From Cristatella mucedo (lineage: Eukaryota; Bryozoa; Phylactolaemata; Cristatellidae), in assembly GCA_009760855.2 (NCBI GenBank), contig WPIO01000069.1, positions 800,501 through 864,500 on the forward strand: DNA of 64,000 nt, written 5' to 3'. Shown here one piece after another: positions 1 to 9,794 of the stretch. Position 1 is the stretch's first letter. Each line of letters starts with the position of its first letter. Below the pieces are notes generated by a model. The model was not told the DNA's origin and ran no database searches. It was given only the letters and a program-made list of their open reading frames with translations. The translations under genes and the position numbers were made by a program.

Positions 1-507
1 TTATCTTTGAGGCCTATGCCAAATTTGGATTTCGCGGATACAACTGCCGCAACCGTCTTCGCATTATTGCAGACAAAATCTGGCTGACGTGGATTCAAAA
101 AGATACGAGCAGCTGCCTCAGCCAATACAAGGTCAGAAATGTTTCTTGTTTGTGTCCGATTAGGTTCTGGGTCAGAAGAAGTTTCACCATGAATGTAGTC
201 ATGGTTCAGAGCTGCTTTGTCTAAATTATTGACTCCCGAATAGCCTTTGTCTAAACGTTATCTGAATTTGGTTGATGGGCCGACGAAGGAATACTTACCT
301 GTTTCGTTGAATGATCCATCTTGAACAAATTCTCCGGGGTTAGAAAGCCCGTGCGTCTCAAAATTTTTGCATGTTGAGTTTTTGTTACGAGAATGACATC
401 AGGGCCGACCAAAGAATCTTCAGAGAACCTTAGCGACAGTGGCTCTTTACTTTTTGCAAGGATTAACGTTTGGTACTCTGAGAGACCTAAACTAACTTCT
501 TGGTACG
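1..507 (-). pseudogene. PLA2-motif virion protein of Polinton type, broken, 3' part outside the window
   Basis: Reading leftward on the minus strand from about 507, the N-terminal part contains the Leu/Gln-rich segment typical of this Polinton family (LSEYQTLILAKSK, then VGPDVILVTKTQ). After a one-base frameshift near 315-330 follows a phospholipase A2-like segment: GKYSFVGPSTKF, one in-frame stop at 258-260, then DKAALNHDYIH. The His-Asp pair matches the catalytic HD of parvovirus-type PLA2 domains; the usual Tyr three residues later is His here. In relatives this virion protein is thought to help the particle cross membranes. No start codon is seen at the expected N-terminus. The C-terminal part runs off the left edge. 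Non-functional as it stands. Confidence 0.8.
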
Positions 508-1098
508 ACGTAATTATATATAATATTTGATTTTTAATTTAGTGGAAAAGGAAACTAATATATAAGAGTTTGATCAAGTAACTGCATTGCACGAGCTAGT
601 GATGGAACTACTGGACTACAATGCTGAAATAGGGGTTTTTAGATAGAGAGTGAGACGGCAAGGGGTTAAGCAAGGAATCGTGGCGGGCTATATAAGGGCA
701 GATGGTTATAGAGAAATAATATTGATGGAAAACAGTTTCTTGCTCATCGATTTTCCTAGTTAATTATGAAAGGAGAAAATCCGGTTAATGAGATTGATCA
801 CGAAAACAGTAAACGTTCCAATAACAGGTTTTGTAATTTGAGAGAGGCAACTCATTCAGAGAATGCCACGAACAGAATTAGGTGGCTCCTCTAAATATAT
901 TGGTGTTTGGTGAGATAAAAAAAAGGCGTGCTCCATTTACTACAGAAAGTACACAATTCCACATAGGATATTTTGTTAATCCCGTTGCAGATGCAGAATC
1001 ACGCGATATTGCAGCATCCAACTCCATCTACAATATGCAAAAGCTTAATTTTCAATATTTTCTTACAGAAGCTTGTTCGATACATTGATTTCTAATTA
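508..1098. other. AT-rich Polinton interior without recognised gene
   Basis: The only frame above 60 codons is on the plus strand at 882-1088 (68 residues, starts MAPLNILVFGEIKKRR). It has no recognisable domain and runs against the neighbouring minus-strand genes, so it may be chance. Confidence 0.4.
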
Positions 1099-1350
1099 TC
1101 ACAACGCTTTGCAACGATCTCTAAACTTTAAAATTTCTGTGTGAATTTCTTCTAGTGAACGCCCTTCCGCGTAGAGCTTAGCTTGCAACATTAATGATTC
1201 TGATTTGTTGTCCCACGTTTTGACCTCTATCGGCGACTGCTCTACCTTTTTAATCGCTGCTTTGACTTCAGGTGAGAAATCAACATCCGACTTTTATACC
1301 AAGTTCTCTCCGTTGTTAATTTAATCTAACCACCTCCGTACTTCTGACAT
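1099..1350 (-). pseudogene. Small Polinton protein, about 83 codons with two stops
   Basis: A single frame from ATG at 1350 begins MSEVRRWLD and is broken by two TAA codons within the first 20 positions. It then runs open for about 60 codons, including EVKAAIKKVEQSPIEVKTW and LEEIHTEILKFRDRCKAL, before its TGA at 1099-1101. The lysine/glutamate-rich, probably helical C-terminal half and the position between polymerase and PLA2 gene suggest one of the small accessory proteins of these elements. I do not recognise the family. Coding origin is inferred from the long in-frame run in AT-rich DNA. Confidence 0.4.
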
Positions 1351-1384
1351 ATCAACTCTCAACTCGTTGTGCCATATTTATATC

Positions 1385-2400
1385 GATTTAGGTGATGTTG
1401 TTGTTCCAAGAGGAATACTTGTGGTTGGAGCAACATAAGTTCTTCCTGATTAAAAAACAAGAGTACTTAGGCCGCCACCATATACGACAAATGGAATACT
1501 TGTTCAATTATTAGGTGGATATACATTAGATGAAAATAAAAAACTAGTAGAGAGTACATTTTTCAAAGTAGGATCGGACTTATACGATGAGCAGATAAGA
1601 ATGAGTGCTTATATAGCCACAAGATAAAATACTAACAAGGAAATCCTTAGATATACAGGATACATCGTTCCTTCAAGAAAATAAAATAACAAATCTTGGA
1701 AGTACCGGTGATGCTTTGGAGACAGTAAAGATTTTTCAGACAACAATTATCTTAGGGAAGATTCTGATTTGGTAATAAGAGGAGATTTATCTGCTAATTC
1801 TAAAAAAAATATCTAGGCTTATTAAATCCTGTAAATAGAACTGATATAGCTAAGAAAGAATACCCTAGATGATGACAAAGTTGGAAAAGATAATCAAGAG
1901 TTGATTAAAGGTAACCTAAAGGTAAATCAATTAGTTATTACAGGAAGTACTTTAAGAGGTTTTTATACAGTCTTGTCTTTTTTTTCTATTTCCAAGGAAG
2001 AATTACTCAGTCTCTTGGAGATGAAATAATCAGGCTGTTGTTATGTTTGGCAGCGTGAGTATTCCAAGAGTTTTAATCTAGGACAGAGTGGAGACCATTT
2101 TTTATCTAGGCTGGCAGATGCGCAAATACAAAAACCAGTTTACTGAAAGTTAACATTGAAAATTAAAGACTCACCTATCAGCGACTGACTACCCGTATGC
2201 TGTAAACAATAAAATTACTTACATAATTGTAAATGAAAAGGTGTACCAGATTGCTTTCAATTGTATGATAGACAAAACAAAAGAGTATTTCCAAAAATAA
2301 CTTTATCTGTTAATATTTAAATATCGGATGATAAAGAAGTAGTAAGTAAAGAAGTAAAAGTAAAGAAGTAGTTAGAAACTGCTATCGTAAATTTTATCCT
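1385..2400 (+). pseudogene. Plus-strand coding relic inside the Polinton, unrecognised
   Basis: Plus-strand frames here give protein-like runs broken by stops and shifts: VLRPPPYTTNGILVQLLGGY and LVESTFFKVGSDLYDEQIRM (1457-1624), then DLVIRGDLSANSKKN (near 1770-1815) and DNQELIKGNLKVNQLVITG (near 1890-1950). The recurring GD/GN-L-x-V/A-N pattern hints at a repetitive beta-rich structural protein, and PPPY resembles a late-domain motif, but both readings are inference. If real, this gene faces opposite to the polymerase, as capsid-side genes do in some elements. Confidence 0.3.
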
Positions 2401-2685
2401 CCTGATTTTTCTCTTTCAAATTCACTTTATTTTTTACTATTCTGGGATAGAAAATAGTTACATGCTAATAGGAATTAATTCTCTAAAAACTTTACTGTCT
2501 CAAGTTTCGAAACTCCACCAGTAAAAATTATTATATTTAATGTTACTTTTCCTTCTTTTATTAATTTGCCAAACTACATGACTCCTAGTGCTAATAGTTG
2601 TGTTGAAATAGGTTTGGTTACGGGAGTTGTATTCTCTAAGATAAATTCAGCTGTGTTTCCATGAAAAGGACGGGATTTCTGATAT

Positions 2686-2901
2686 TTAAGCTCTGCAATC
2701 TAACAAGTACTGTATACATTCCTCCGGTTCCGTAAATAATTCGAACATACCTGAGTATAATGCTTTTTGTAGTCTTTTTATTGTCTCAATTTTACTAGAG
2801 TATACTTCTGATCTTATACAACCAATTGTTTCAATTTCTAAATCTTTTAGAAACTCTTCGAAAATGGAACCATCGCGAACTTTAAAAAAAATTCCAGACA
2901 T
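2686..2901 (-). CDS. Hypothetical 71-residue protein in Polinton relic
   Basis: An intact minus-strand frame starting MSGIFFKVRDGSIFEEF and ending YLLDCRA. It is acidic and probably helical, with no family recognised. It is collinear with the polymerase and PLA2 genes. It is just above the length expected by chance in AT-rich DNA, so coding status is uncertain. Confidence 0.3.
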   Translation of the reverse strand: MSGIFFKVRDGSIFEEFLKDLEIETIGCIRSEVYSSKIETIKRLQKALYSGMFELFTEPEECIQYLLDCRA

Positions 2902-3067
2902 CTTTAGATCTTTACAAGAAATCCTTAGAGCTTTGTATTAAAAAACTAGTCTCAATGTTTCAAGCAAACAAGCCCTAATGTCTTCAATGCGACCCATTAG
3001 AAAAAAACACAAATTTTAAAAAATAGACCTTGCTGACCTTGCGCCACTGTTAAGCCATCAGTACACG

Positions 3068-3366
3068 TTGTTTCTATCAAAAATCTTTTCTATATTGAGT
3101 ATTTTCTTTTATTACGGACCTGCCGTAGATGAAGCAGCGGTTGAAGCAGACGCAGTAGATGAAGCAGATGTTGCAGATAAAGCAGTAGATGAAGCCGATG
3201 ATGCAGCAACTCCCGCAATGGCAGCCTTGTGCCTCGCACTCGTTCCGTCTGAGATGTCTGGTAGGGTGGCATAGCACTCGTCTTTCACAATGCCTGAGAT
3301 GTCGGGCTTCATTCCTGATACTCCAGAGATAACTGTAGACATGCTCGGCAAATGGCTACAATCCAC
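3068..3366. other. Low-complexity GCA/GAT-rich block with overlapping open frames
   Basis: An imperfect repeat of GCAGTAGATGAAGCAGAT-type units (about 3130-3215) opens four frames at once: plus Ala/Asp/Glu-rich, and minus Ser/Ala/Thr-rich (3112-3366). Since the element's genes lie on minus, the Ser/Ala-rich minus frame is the likeliest real product, perhaps a linker-rich structural protein. It may join upstream with the 3409-3582 frame through a frameshift, because minus-strand translation stays open across 3310-3420 in another frame. Confidence 0.35.
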
Positions 3367-3408
3367 GTGGTGTATCCTGAAATTTCGCTTGGAGCGTCAA
3401 GAAGACTA

Positions 3409-3582
3409 TCAACCTTTGCTCTGATTGGTAGATTCGAGGTCAGCAGTAACTCGAGTGATAACAGCTGAAATTACCTCCTGTGCTTCGGCGTCACACTCGT
3501 CTAGATAGAATTTCTTTACTGAAGTGTCTGTCATTACTGAGATGTCTGAATCAAGTGTTTGCGTGTCACAAGCAGTCATCAT
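3409..3582 (-). CDS. Small 57-residue minus frame, Polinton accessory relic
   Basis: Starts MMTACDTQTLDSDISVMTDT and ends STNQSKG. It is acidic, with no known domain. A one-base shift near its end would continue into SLLDAPSEISGYTTWIVAI, so it probably formed the N-terminal part of a longer protein reaching the Ser/Ala-rich block. Confidence 0.3.
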   Translation of the reverse strand: MMTACDTQTLDSDISVMTDTSVKKFYLDECDAEAQEVISAVITRVTADLESTNQSKG

Positions 3583-3851
3583 TGACTTAAAAAAGGATTA
3601 TCTACGAACGCTTTCAGGAGAGTTGCAGATGTCGCAAGATTTTGATCAGTGATACTCGATGCCCTGGAAATTTTCATATGGAAAGATAGAAAAAAATACA
3701 AAACAGAAATAAATAAATACTACAAACAACGATAAGCTAATTACATTGATGTTATGATCTGGACACCTTGTTTGGTCTTAGGTTTCTTCTGCTTATTTTA
3801 GGATTCAGTTAACACTGTGATTAATTTACCTCGACATTCCATTAGCTTATC

Positions 3852-4025
3852 TCAAGCGTCACAGATCTCTACTAGGATGTCGAGATAGCGTGTATCGAGA
3901 TAAGGAATTAGTTTGTCACGATAATGCTTGACGATTCGAGGATCTGCACGTTTCAACTTTTGCTGCCAAATCTTGAGTGCTAGATCTCGTGATTGATCAC
4001 AGCTAAGAATTCGAGAGACGTCCAT
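3852..4025 (-). CDS. Small 57-residue minus frame, Polinton accessory
   Basis: Starts MDVSRILSCDQSRDLALKIW and ends YLDILVEICDA before TGA. It is a charged, probably all-helical product. After the stop the same frame continues DKLMECRGKLITVLTES, so the TGA may be a late nonsense mutation in a longer gene. Family not recognised. It lies in series with the polymerase on the same strand. Confidence 0.4.
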   Translation of the reverse strand: MDVSRILSCDQSRDLALKIWQQKLKRADPRIVKHYRDKLIPYLDTRYLDILVEICDA

Positions 4026-4093
4026 TGCTATATAATAACAAGTAATTTGTAATCAAGTTATACATCAGTTCCACTATCTACAGCTGAACCATA

Positions 4094-4318
4094 TTATGAA
4101 TAGAAAACGTCGTCAGAGTAGGATTCTATCTCAGATTCATAATTGGTGTCTGATTCTGACTCTTGATTAGTGTCGTAATCGGGATCGTCAGAGTAGGAAT
4201 CAGATTCCATTGCAAATTCTTCTGTTAACACTTGCCCTGCAGGAAGTTGAGTCTCAAGTTCCCTTGATACTAGCGCTGTGAACAATTCTTCAGGCTCATC
4301 ACGAATAATGTCGACCAT
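4094..4318 (-). CDS. Acidic 74-residue protein directly downstream of the polymerase
   Basis: Starts MVDIIRDEPEELFTALVSRE and has a C-terminal half of Asp/Glu/Ser/Tyr-rich stretches (SDSYSDDPDYD, ESDTNYESE). It begins about 85 bases after the polymerase stop on the same strand. No domain is recognised. Acidic tails of this kind occur in DNA- or capsid-interacting proteins, but no function can be assigned. Confidence 0.45.
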   Translation of the reverse strand: MVDIIRDEPEELFTALVSRELETQLPAGQVLTEEFAMESDSYSDDPDYDTNQESESDTNYESEIESYSDDVFYS

Positions 4319-4403
4319 TATCTCCTATACTAAGGTAATTTTTTCTTTCGAAATGACATAACTAAACTTGACATGTTTCGCAGAAACCTCATGTTGCTGC
4401 AAC

Positions 4404-7038
4404 TCAACAGGGCCCATAGGCGTACGAGTGTCGACCGCAGTTAAATCAATAACGCTTGGACTCGAGTGCTGACAATTCTACTTTATTAAGATTATCGGCA
4501 CAAAGTTCGTGTTTCTTTTGCACTATCTTGAAGAGTGATCGCCTCTGTTTTTCGCTTGCTCCTTCCATACTTGCTCACTGAAAACCAGCCACGCGATCTA
4601 TCAAGCATTCAACGAATGTTTCGTGACCCATAGTTTCACCTTACACTGAACGAGTTACTCCTTGGGCCGCTGAAATACCTCCTCCTTTTGCAAACTTCGA
4701 CGAGTAAAACTTTGGTCTTACAGTGCAGACTTCTTCTATTACTTTGCCATCAAATTAATCTTTGAACTTGCCAAACGTGTTGCTGTGGAACCATTCTGGC
4801 ATAGAAACATGTCATTATACATTTCAGGCGTTTCTAGTTTCAAAACTAGTGAATCATTGTTCGTGTAAATTAATTGAACCTTTGAGCCATACTTAGGTTT
4901 AAGAACATCCTAATTAAATTTTTGCATATGTAACTTTGATAGGTCAAGAACTGAAGTTCCAACGAATATCGGCTTGTTCAACTTCGTTTTTTGTTGGCTC
5001 ATCTGAAAAAAATGGTCATTCTTTCTCCGAAATCTCGAAAGCTTGTCATCCTTAGATCCCGCTTGGCAAACTTCTTTTGGCCGGCTTCGTCTATTACACT
5101 TACAATATAGTCTTTGCTCTCTTTTTACCGTCTTCGCATGTTTTGCCATAAAAGGCATTCATGATTAGCTTCCATAAATTATGAAGAAACTTGTTTTCGT
5201 TAAATTTGATCTTCATCCCAGAACACATCTCAACGTACTTCTTTAGCCATGGTTTCTGTTCAAGCCTGAAAACGCGCTTGGCAGTTGCTTTCATTCCATG
5301 CGTTAAAACAACAATTGAAACAACAATAGTGAACTAAGTAATCCTTTGGAGTAAAATCACAAACCTACTTTGGAACAGTTCAAGTACGAGTTTTAAATAT
5401 TGTTTGAAATGTCGAAAATTCAATGTGATCAACTACTCTGTTTAATGGGCATAGAGGATAATCACTGTGAAGGTCATGGAACTCTATTGCCGTTTCTGGA
5501 TCGTATTCAAGGTCAACAACAAAGAAAGCACCAATGTCAGAATTGTCTGGCAAAGCAAGAATTTGATCCTTTACCCATCCACCAGGAAAAAAACTCTACA
5601 AAATCTTTTGTTGAGGTAATCTTTCCATCATCGCCGTTGGATATAAAATACAAGAATCTAAAAATATTATCCAATCATTGGGCTTACTTGGATCATGTCT
5701 CTTAACGAAAGAAGTTTTTGCCTTTACATGCAGGAAATTCGTTTGAAAAACTCCTCCGCGGATTGACTTTTTAAATATATCACAATCTTCACAATCCGTT
5801 AATACTTCAACGCTGGTGCTCGGAGACCAAAACACAGCGCTACATGAGCAGTTTGGTGTCGTTATGAAATTTGCTGGATCGAGCTTTAACTTTTTAGTTA
5901 GCCCTTTTCTGAAACTTTCGAAACAATCGGCCAACAGTTACATTAGTTAACAAATGTAAGTCATGATCATCTTTAAGCGTTTAGCAACCAAATTCAATCC
6001 ATACGGCTTTTGCCTTTTGTTATTCAGCGTCCGTTAACTTTGACAAGTAGAAACTTGCGTTGAAAGCTTTTTTACGTGGTAACTCGGTTTCATTAAATAT
6101 ATAAAAAAAATCCATGCACTCGTAAGGATACTCTCATTTCGTTGCTAGTAAATCTAATTTTTTTCATTCATACTTCTTTGTTAGGTATTCTTGAGTAATT
6201 GGAAATCACTTTATAGTTTTACCAAGCGTTGAAGCAATGGAATCTAAAGAACCACGCATAAATTGCATGCTGTCTTTAAATACTAAATCCCCAACTCGCA
6301 GCATCATATACTTCTCCAGATTGTTTGCTATAGGCTCCGCCGTAACGCTAAATTTCTCGAGTGCTTTAACAGCAATATGAGAATCATATCCTCTGACTTT
6401 GTGGAAAAAACGGGAAGTTGCCACTTGCGATAATCAAGGCCAGATTTTAAATTGCAATTGTGCAATTGTGGTGTGCTGCTCCTCTGTATTTATATTTTAG
6501 ATGGAAATGGTACTTTACTTTGCTATTGCCTTCTTTCTTATTATTAAACGGCCTTTTGAACATCCAGAAGAATAAAGCTCTTTCATGAAACTTCTCTTCA
6601 TCCTTCGTTAATGGGTCCATTTCTGATTTAGGATTCTCCTCGGAAAGACGAGTTTTCAAAAAGTCATCTACTTCAAATAATATCTTCAGAAAATTGACCG
6701 CACAATTTGGTCCGAATGTGGTGGAATGTTGATGGAATTTTCCTTTCCAATCAATGATTACATAAGCAGCAGAGCAAGGAGTTTGAGTTGAAGCACGTTT
6801 CGTTTGGTCTTCACTTTTAACTAGAAGGCACTCAAAGTCAGCATAGCAAACATAGGTAGCCGTGTTTAGGTTTTTGACAGACTTAAACGCCACAAAATTA
6901 TTTGGTGCTTCTGGCAGTCGTAAAGTATGGTTCCAGTTACCTATCAACGAATGGAACTGTATCCTCATCAAAGTCAGTATTCATCAATCTCCTCGCCTCA
7001 GCTGCAAATGAATTCCTTGTCCTAAATGGTAAAGGCAT
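4404..7038 (-). pseudogene. Protein-primed B-family DNA polymerase of a Polinton, broken
   Basis: Fragments in all three minus frames read in order as one pPolB. Exo I is YADFECLL (6820-6848). A Cys/His region ends YRGAAHHNC (about 6470-6500). Exo II is RGYDSH (6377-6394), with Lys at the position of the usual Asn. Exo III is near ADCFESFRK (5905-5934). Motif A is LDSCILYPTAMMERLP (5650-5660 core), with the catalytic Asp present. Motif B is KLIMNAFYGK (5145-5171). Motif C is YTNNDS (4850-4867), where the family has Asp-Thr-Asp, so the first metal-binding Asp is Asn. The C-terminal part (KVIEEVCTVRPKFYSSK, then VELSALESKRY) ends at a stop at 4404-4406. About 880 codons remain, somewhat shorter than usual. 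It would replicate the element by protein priming. Start at 7038 is tentative; the N-terminal 25-30 residues were not recognised. Confidence 0.9.
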
Positions 7039-7119
7039 TTTCTGCTATGTAAGAGAATATTATTTTTGTTCAATGCACTTTAGGTAGCATCCTTATACAA
7101 ATGTAACACTTACACCCGT

Positions 7120-7221
7120 GATGAATTGTTTTTGGCACTTTCCGACAAAAGGTCCTTGCGAGCGAGCAGACTTGCGAGCGAGTGAGGAGTTTTTGTCGTA
7201 AAGGGTAACGAACAATTCATC
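7120..7221. repeat. 102-bp imperfect inverted repeat
   Basis: Arms 7120-7150 and 7191-7221 are each 31 bases, begin GATGAATTGTT and end CGACAAAA, and match at roughly 24 of 31 positions. The 40-base spacer contains a direct repeat of CTTGCGAGCGAG. It could be a solo MITE-like palindrome or a fold-back left at the edge of the Polinton relic. Confidence 0.6.
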
Positions 7222-7280
7222 AGCTGTCTAGGATGATGGGATCGGGCTTCGACTCGGTCGTCCTCGGGTATTCAATGCGC

Positions 7281-7450
7281 CTCGATAGCCCATGAGGTAA
7301 GGTGCTCGCTCTTCGCGAACGAGGTCGTGGGTTTGAATCTGTCTGCGGCGGGCTGTCCTTCTTGCCAGTGGTGACAGACGTTAAGGCTTTTTTTTTACCG
7401 CTTTTCTACAGAAATAAGGCTGCTGAATCAGCTAATATCCTTTCTTACCA
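7281..7450 (+). mobile_element. tRNA-derived SINE (SINE-B/C related), diverged
   Basis: The head has an A-box-like TAGCCCATGAGGTAAGG and a B-box-like GGTTTGAATC (about 7330-7339). The body ends GGCTGCTGAATCAGCTAAT, as in the SINE-B copies. It is diverged from the copies at 20.0 and 48.9 kb. Confidence 0.55.
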
Positions 7451-7631
7451 GCAGGTGTCCCATCCAGCTGGTAAATGGCTTGCACCGCATTGAGGAATAT
7501 TCGCAAATACAAAATTCATGCGAACGAGCGACGCAGAAGCGCCCAAGATATCCACCGCAGTAAAAGGGGAAAGGCTTTTTGCTTAATATTATTTTATCTG
7601 TCCCTAACTAGTCAGCCGAGGCTATTAAACT

Positions 7632-8514
7632 AGTAATATTATTAATAATTCACTTGATAAAGCGCCCTCAGAGAACTTAATCTCTCTCTAGGCGCTTTAC
7701 ATTTGCTGCAAAGTGAAATGCAATTGAATGGTAAGTAAAATCATGCTTGAAAAACAAACAAAATGAATAATATGGTTAGGGGTGACATGCACAGGGTCAG
7801 CATGCGAATGTGGTTAGTGGCAGCATGCACAGTGTCAGCACGCATAAGCACATCAAGGACGAATCACAGGGACCGACTAAATGCTGTCCTCAATAGGTGT
7901 GTTTTTAAGTTCCTTTTAAGTGACACTCAGTTGTACCTTTGCTTTGATCCCTCCCAGCCTTCGAGCACCTCAAATTCTCTAAGCTCACTAGCTGCATGCA
8001 TTGATGACATCCGCACGTGGATGGCAGCAAATTTTCTAAAACTTAACGATGATAAAACTAACTTACTAGTTATGGGCAAACCCAGTGTGATCCAGAGATT
8101 GGAAAGGCTGACTCTCAAAATTGGCTCTGCCAGCATATCTCCAGTTGAATCAGCTCGAAATCTAGGTGTCATATTCCAAAGCGACCTCTCGTTAGACGAC
8201 CATATCAGCTCCACAGTCAAATCCGTCTATTTTCAGCTTCATAACATTGCTAAAATTCGGGCTTGTTTAGATAAAGATACCGTATCTAAGTTGGTCAATG
8301 CATTCGTGACATCCCGTCTTGACTTCTGCAACTCACTGCTTACTGGCCTACCAGCATGTGCGATCAGGCGATTGCAGCTGGTGCAAAACTCGGCAGCTAG
8401 ACTTGTCTGCCGTGAGTGTCGCAGTTGCCACATTACTCCACTTCTCGCCGACCTGCACTGGCTACCAGTCAAGCAACGGATTGACTTCAAGGTTTTGTCG
8501 CTCACTTTTAGGTT
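7632..8514 (-). mobile_element. LINE-A copy with 5' inversion
   Basis: 7632-7919 is the LINE-A 3' end on minus: (ATT)n tail, the GCGCC...GGCGC hairpin, 3' UTR and extreme ORF C-terminus. 7920-8514 is the upstream RT region in the opposite orientation. The plus-strand reading, from DTQLYLCFDPSQ through FLKLNDDKTNLL to KVLSLTF, is open as a 254-codon frame whose first ~50 codons are antisense 3' UTR. A 3' end joined to an inverted 5' segment, with some sequence lost between, is the signature of twin-primed LINE integration. Confidence 0.75.
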
Positions 8515-8766
8515 AGTGGCAGCATGAACAGTGTCAGCACGCATAAGCACATCGAGGACGAATCACAAGGACCCACTAAATGCTGTCCTAAATAGGTATG
8601 TTTTTAAGTTTCTTTTAAATGTGGTCAGGTCAGGGGATGTTCTGATGCAGGTCGGGAGGGAGTTCCAGGCTGTGGGAGCATACGAGCTAAATGCACGGTC
8701 TCCAAAGGATTTAAGGTTTGTACGAGGTATTTATAGACTGTTGGATTCCGAAAAGCGAGTAAGATG
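8515..8766 (-). mobile_element. LINE-A 3' UTR/ORF end fragment without tail
   Basis: Antisense of the end of the LINE-A ORF and part of the 3' UTR. By eye it differs at a single base over about 240 bp from 35316-35560 in the long LINE-A copy, sharing rare variants such as CATGAACAGTG. It lacks a tail, so it did not arrive here by simple retrotransposition. Confidence 0.75.
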
Positions 8767-9197
8767 CAAAGTCTAGGACCTCCAGAGAAAGAGCATCTGT
8801 TGCCAACGGTCTTTAAAGAGAGCAAAGGAGGAGCTAATTGATTGTCCATACAGGACCCCAGGGAGCGAGGAGGCTAAAATAGGTGCGGCTGCTAAGCTAG
8901 GTATGGATGGCGGAGCCAAGCCGCTGCGGACATTGTGGGTCAGGGTAAGAACCAAAAAAAAGAAAAAAAAAAGTACTTCACTCTGTATCCGTTTATTAAC
9001 CCTTAGCTATTCGAGCTCTTTCATTAAAGGAGATACTGGGATTTTCAAACTAGCCTTGCAGCCATATTCAGAGCCAGCTGCAGTGACCTAGTGGCTTTTT
9101 GCGGTAGCCCAGCAAAAAGGGAGTTACAATAATCTAGCAGAGACAGAACTAAGGAGCTAGTAAAATCTTTGGCCAGCCACTGTGGAAGACAGTATTA
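8767..9197 (-). mobile_element. LINE-B fragment (RT C-terminal region)
   Basis: Collinear with 16100-16510 of the longest LINE-B copy: antisense of the GDRSF..GPRLWNSLP region, then the upstream part reading KVLTLTHK on minus. It is joined directly to LINE-A sequence at about 8766 without a tail. It is interrupted by an A-rich stretch near 8951-8972. Confidence 0.75.
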
Positions 9198-9794
9198 ACT
9201 ATAGTCGTTTGGCCGCAAGTACAGCACTCCCAATGGTGCTAGATTTTGCTGCCAATGCACCACAAATGCCAGTAGAGCTCGCACATTGAAGCAAAGTTTG
9301 CGTGTCTGATGAGTGAGTTGCTGAGTCAGATGGTGCCAGATCCGTCCAGGTGTCCATTCGTAAGCCCCACCAGGGCATTCGTACATGGGCTAGCGAGGAT
9401 ACCTACATTTATGCAGGCAGATCTTCTTGGGCTGCTTGGATAAACGCAGGTATTTAACGGTAGCAGATCACGGTGCACATCAAAAGCGTCCTTAAAACGG
9501 CGAGTCCACATACCTTGCCTTGAGTAGTCTATTCGCGAACCCTGGAGGGGCATCTGTACAGCAGTAGCAAAAACTTACAACTGTCTTCGAAGCCCAACGT
9601 ACAACAGCCCGTTTGAAAGCCCAGAGTACGCAAATGCTCGTTCGAGGCATAAGGCACAACCAAAAAAAAACGAAAGATATGAAGTATCTGGTTCAGAGAA
9701 TTCAGTAATTCAGGACTGATAATAATCTTCAGGGCTGTAACTTACTTGCTATATATAGCACCGAGACCTGTCAGCTAAGATCCGCAGCCATAGA
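9198..9794. other. Unassigned sequence
   Basis: No repeat family, RNA gene or convincing coding exon is seen. The open frames on minus (9195-9386, 9326-9553) have no recognisable content. Confidence 0.5.

Larger units (their letters stand above)
1..7100 (-). mobile_element. Degraded Polinton/Maverick (adintovirus-like) element
   Basis: An AT-rich block whose recognisable genes all lie on the minus strand: a protein-primed B-family DNA polymerase at the right and a PLA2-motif virion protein at the left edge, with small broken frames between. That pair is diagnostic of Polintons/Mavericks and the related adintoviruses, large self-synthesising DNA elements of animals. Every recognisable gene has stops or frameshifts, so the copy is dead. 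No integrase, packaging ATPase, protease or major capsid gene was recognised in the window, and no terminal inverted repeats were seen; the left end lies outside the window. The right limit is only set by the polymerase N-terminus and is approximate. Confidence 0.85.

Noticed and set aside
305-330. ACAGGTAAGTATT inside the PLA2 gene as a splice donor
   Set aside because: The protein reading continues straight through it, and Polinton genes of this type are usually intronless; the match is probably chance.
7927-8220. 97-codon minus frame that recurs at 17590-17883 with few changes
   Set aside because: It is exactly antisense to the conserved LINE-A RT block. Its similarity between copies follows from the sense-strand sequence.
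8239-8550. Antisense 80-100-codon frames across LINE-A C-terminal regions (also 14230, 17902, 35634, 38465)
   Set aside because: Shadows of the LINE ORF; same explanation.
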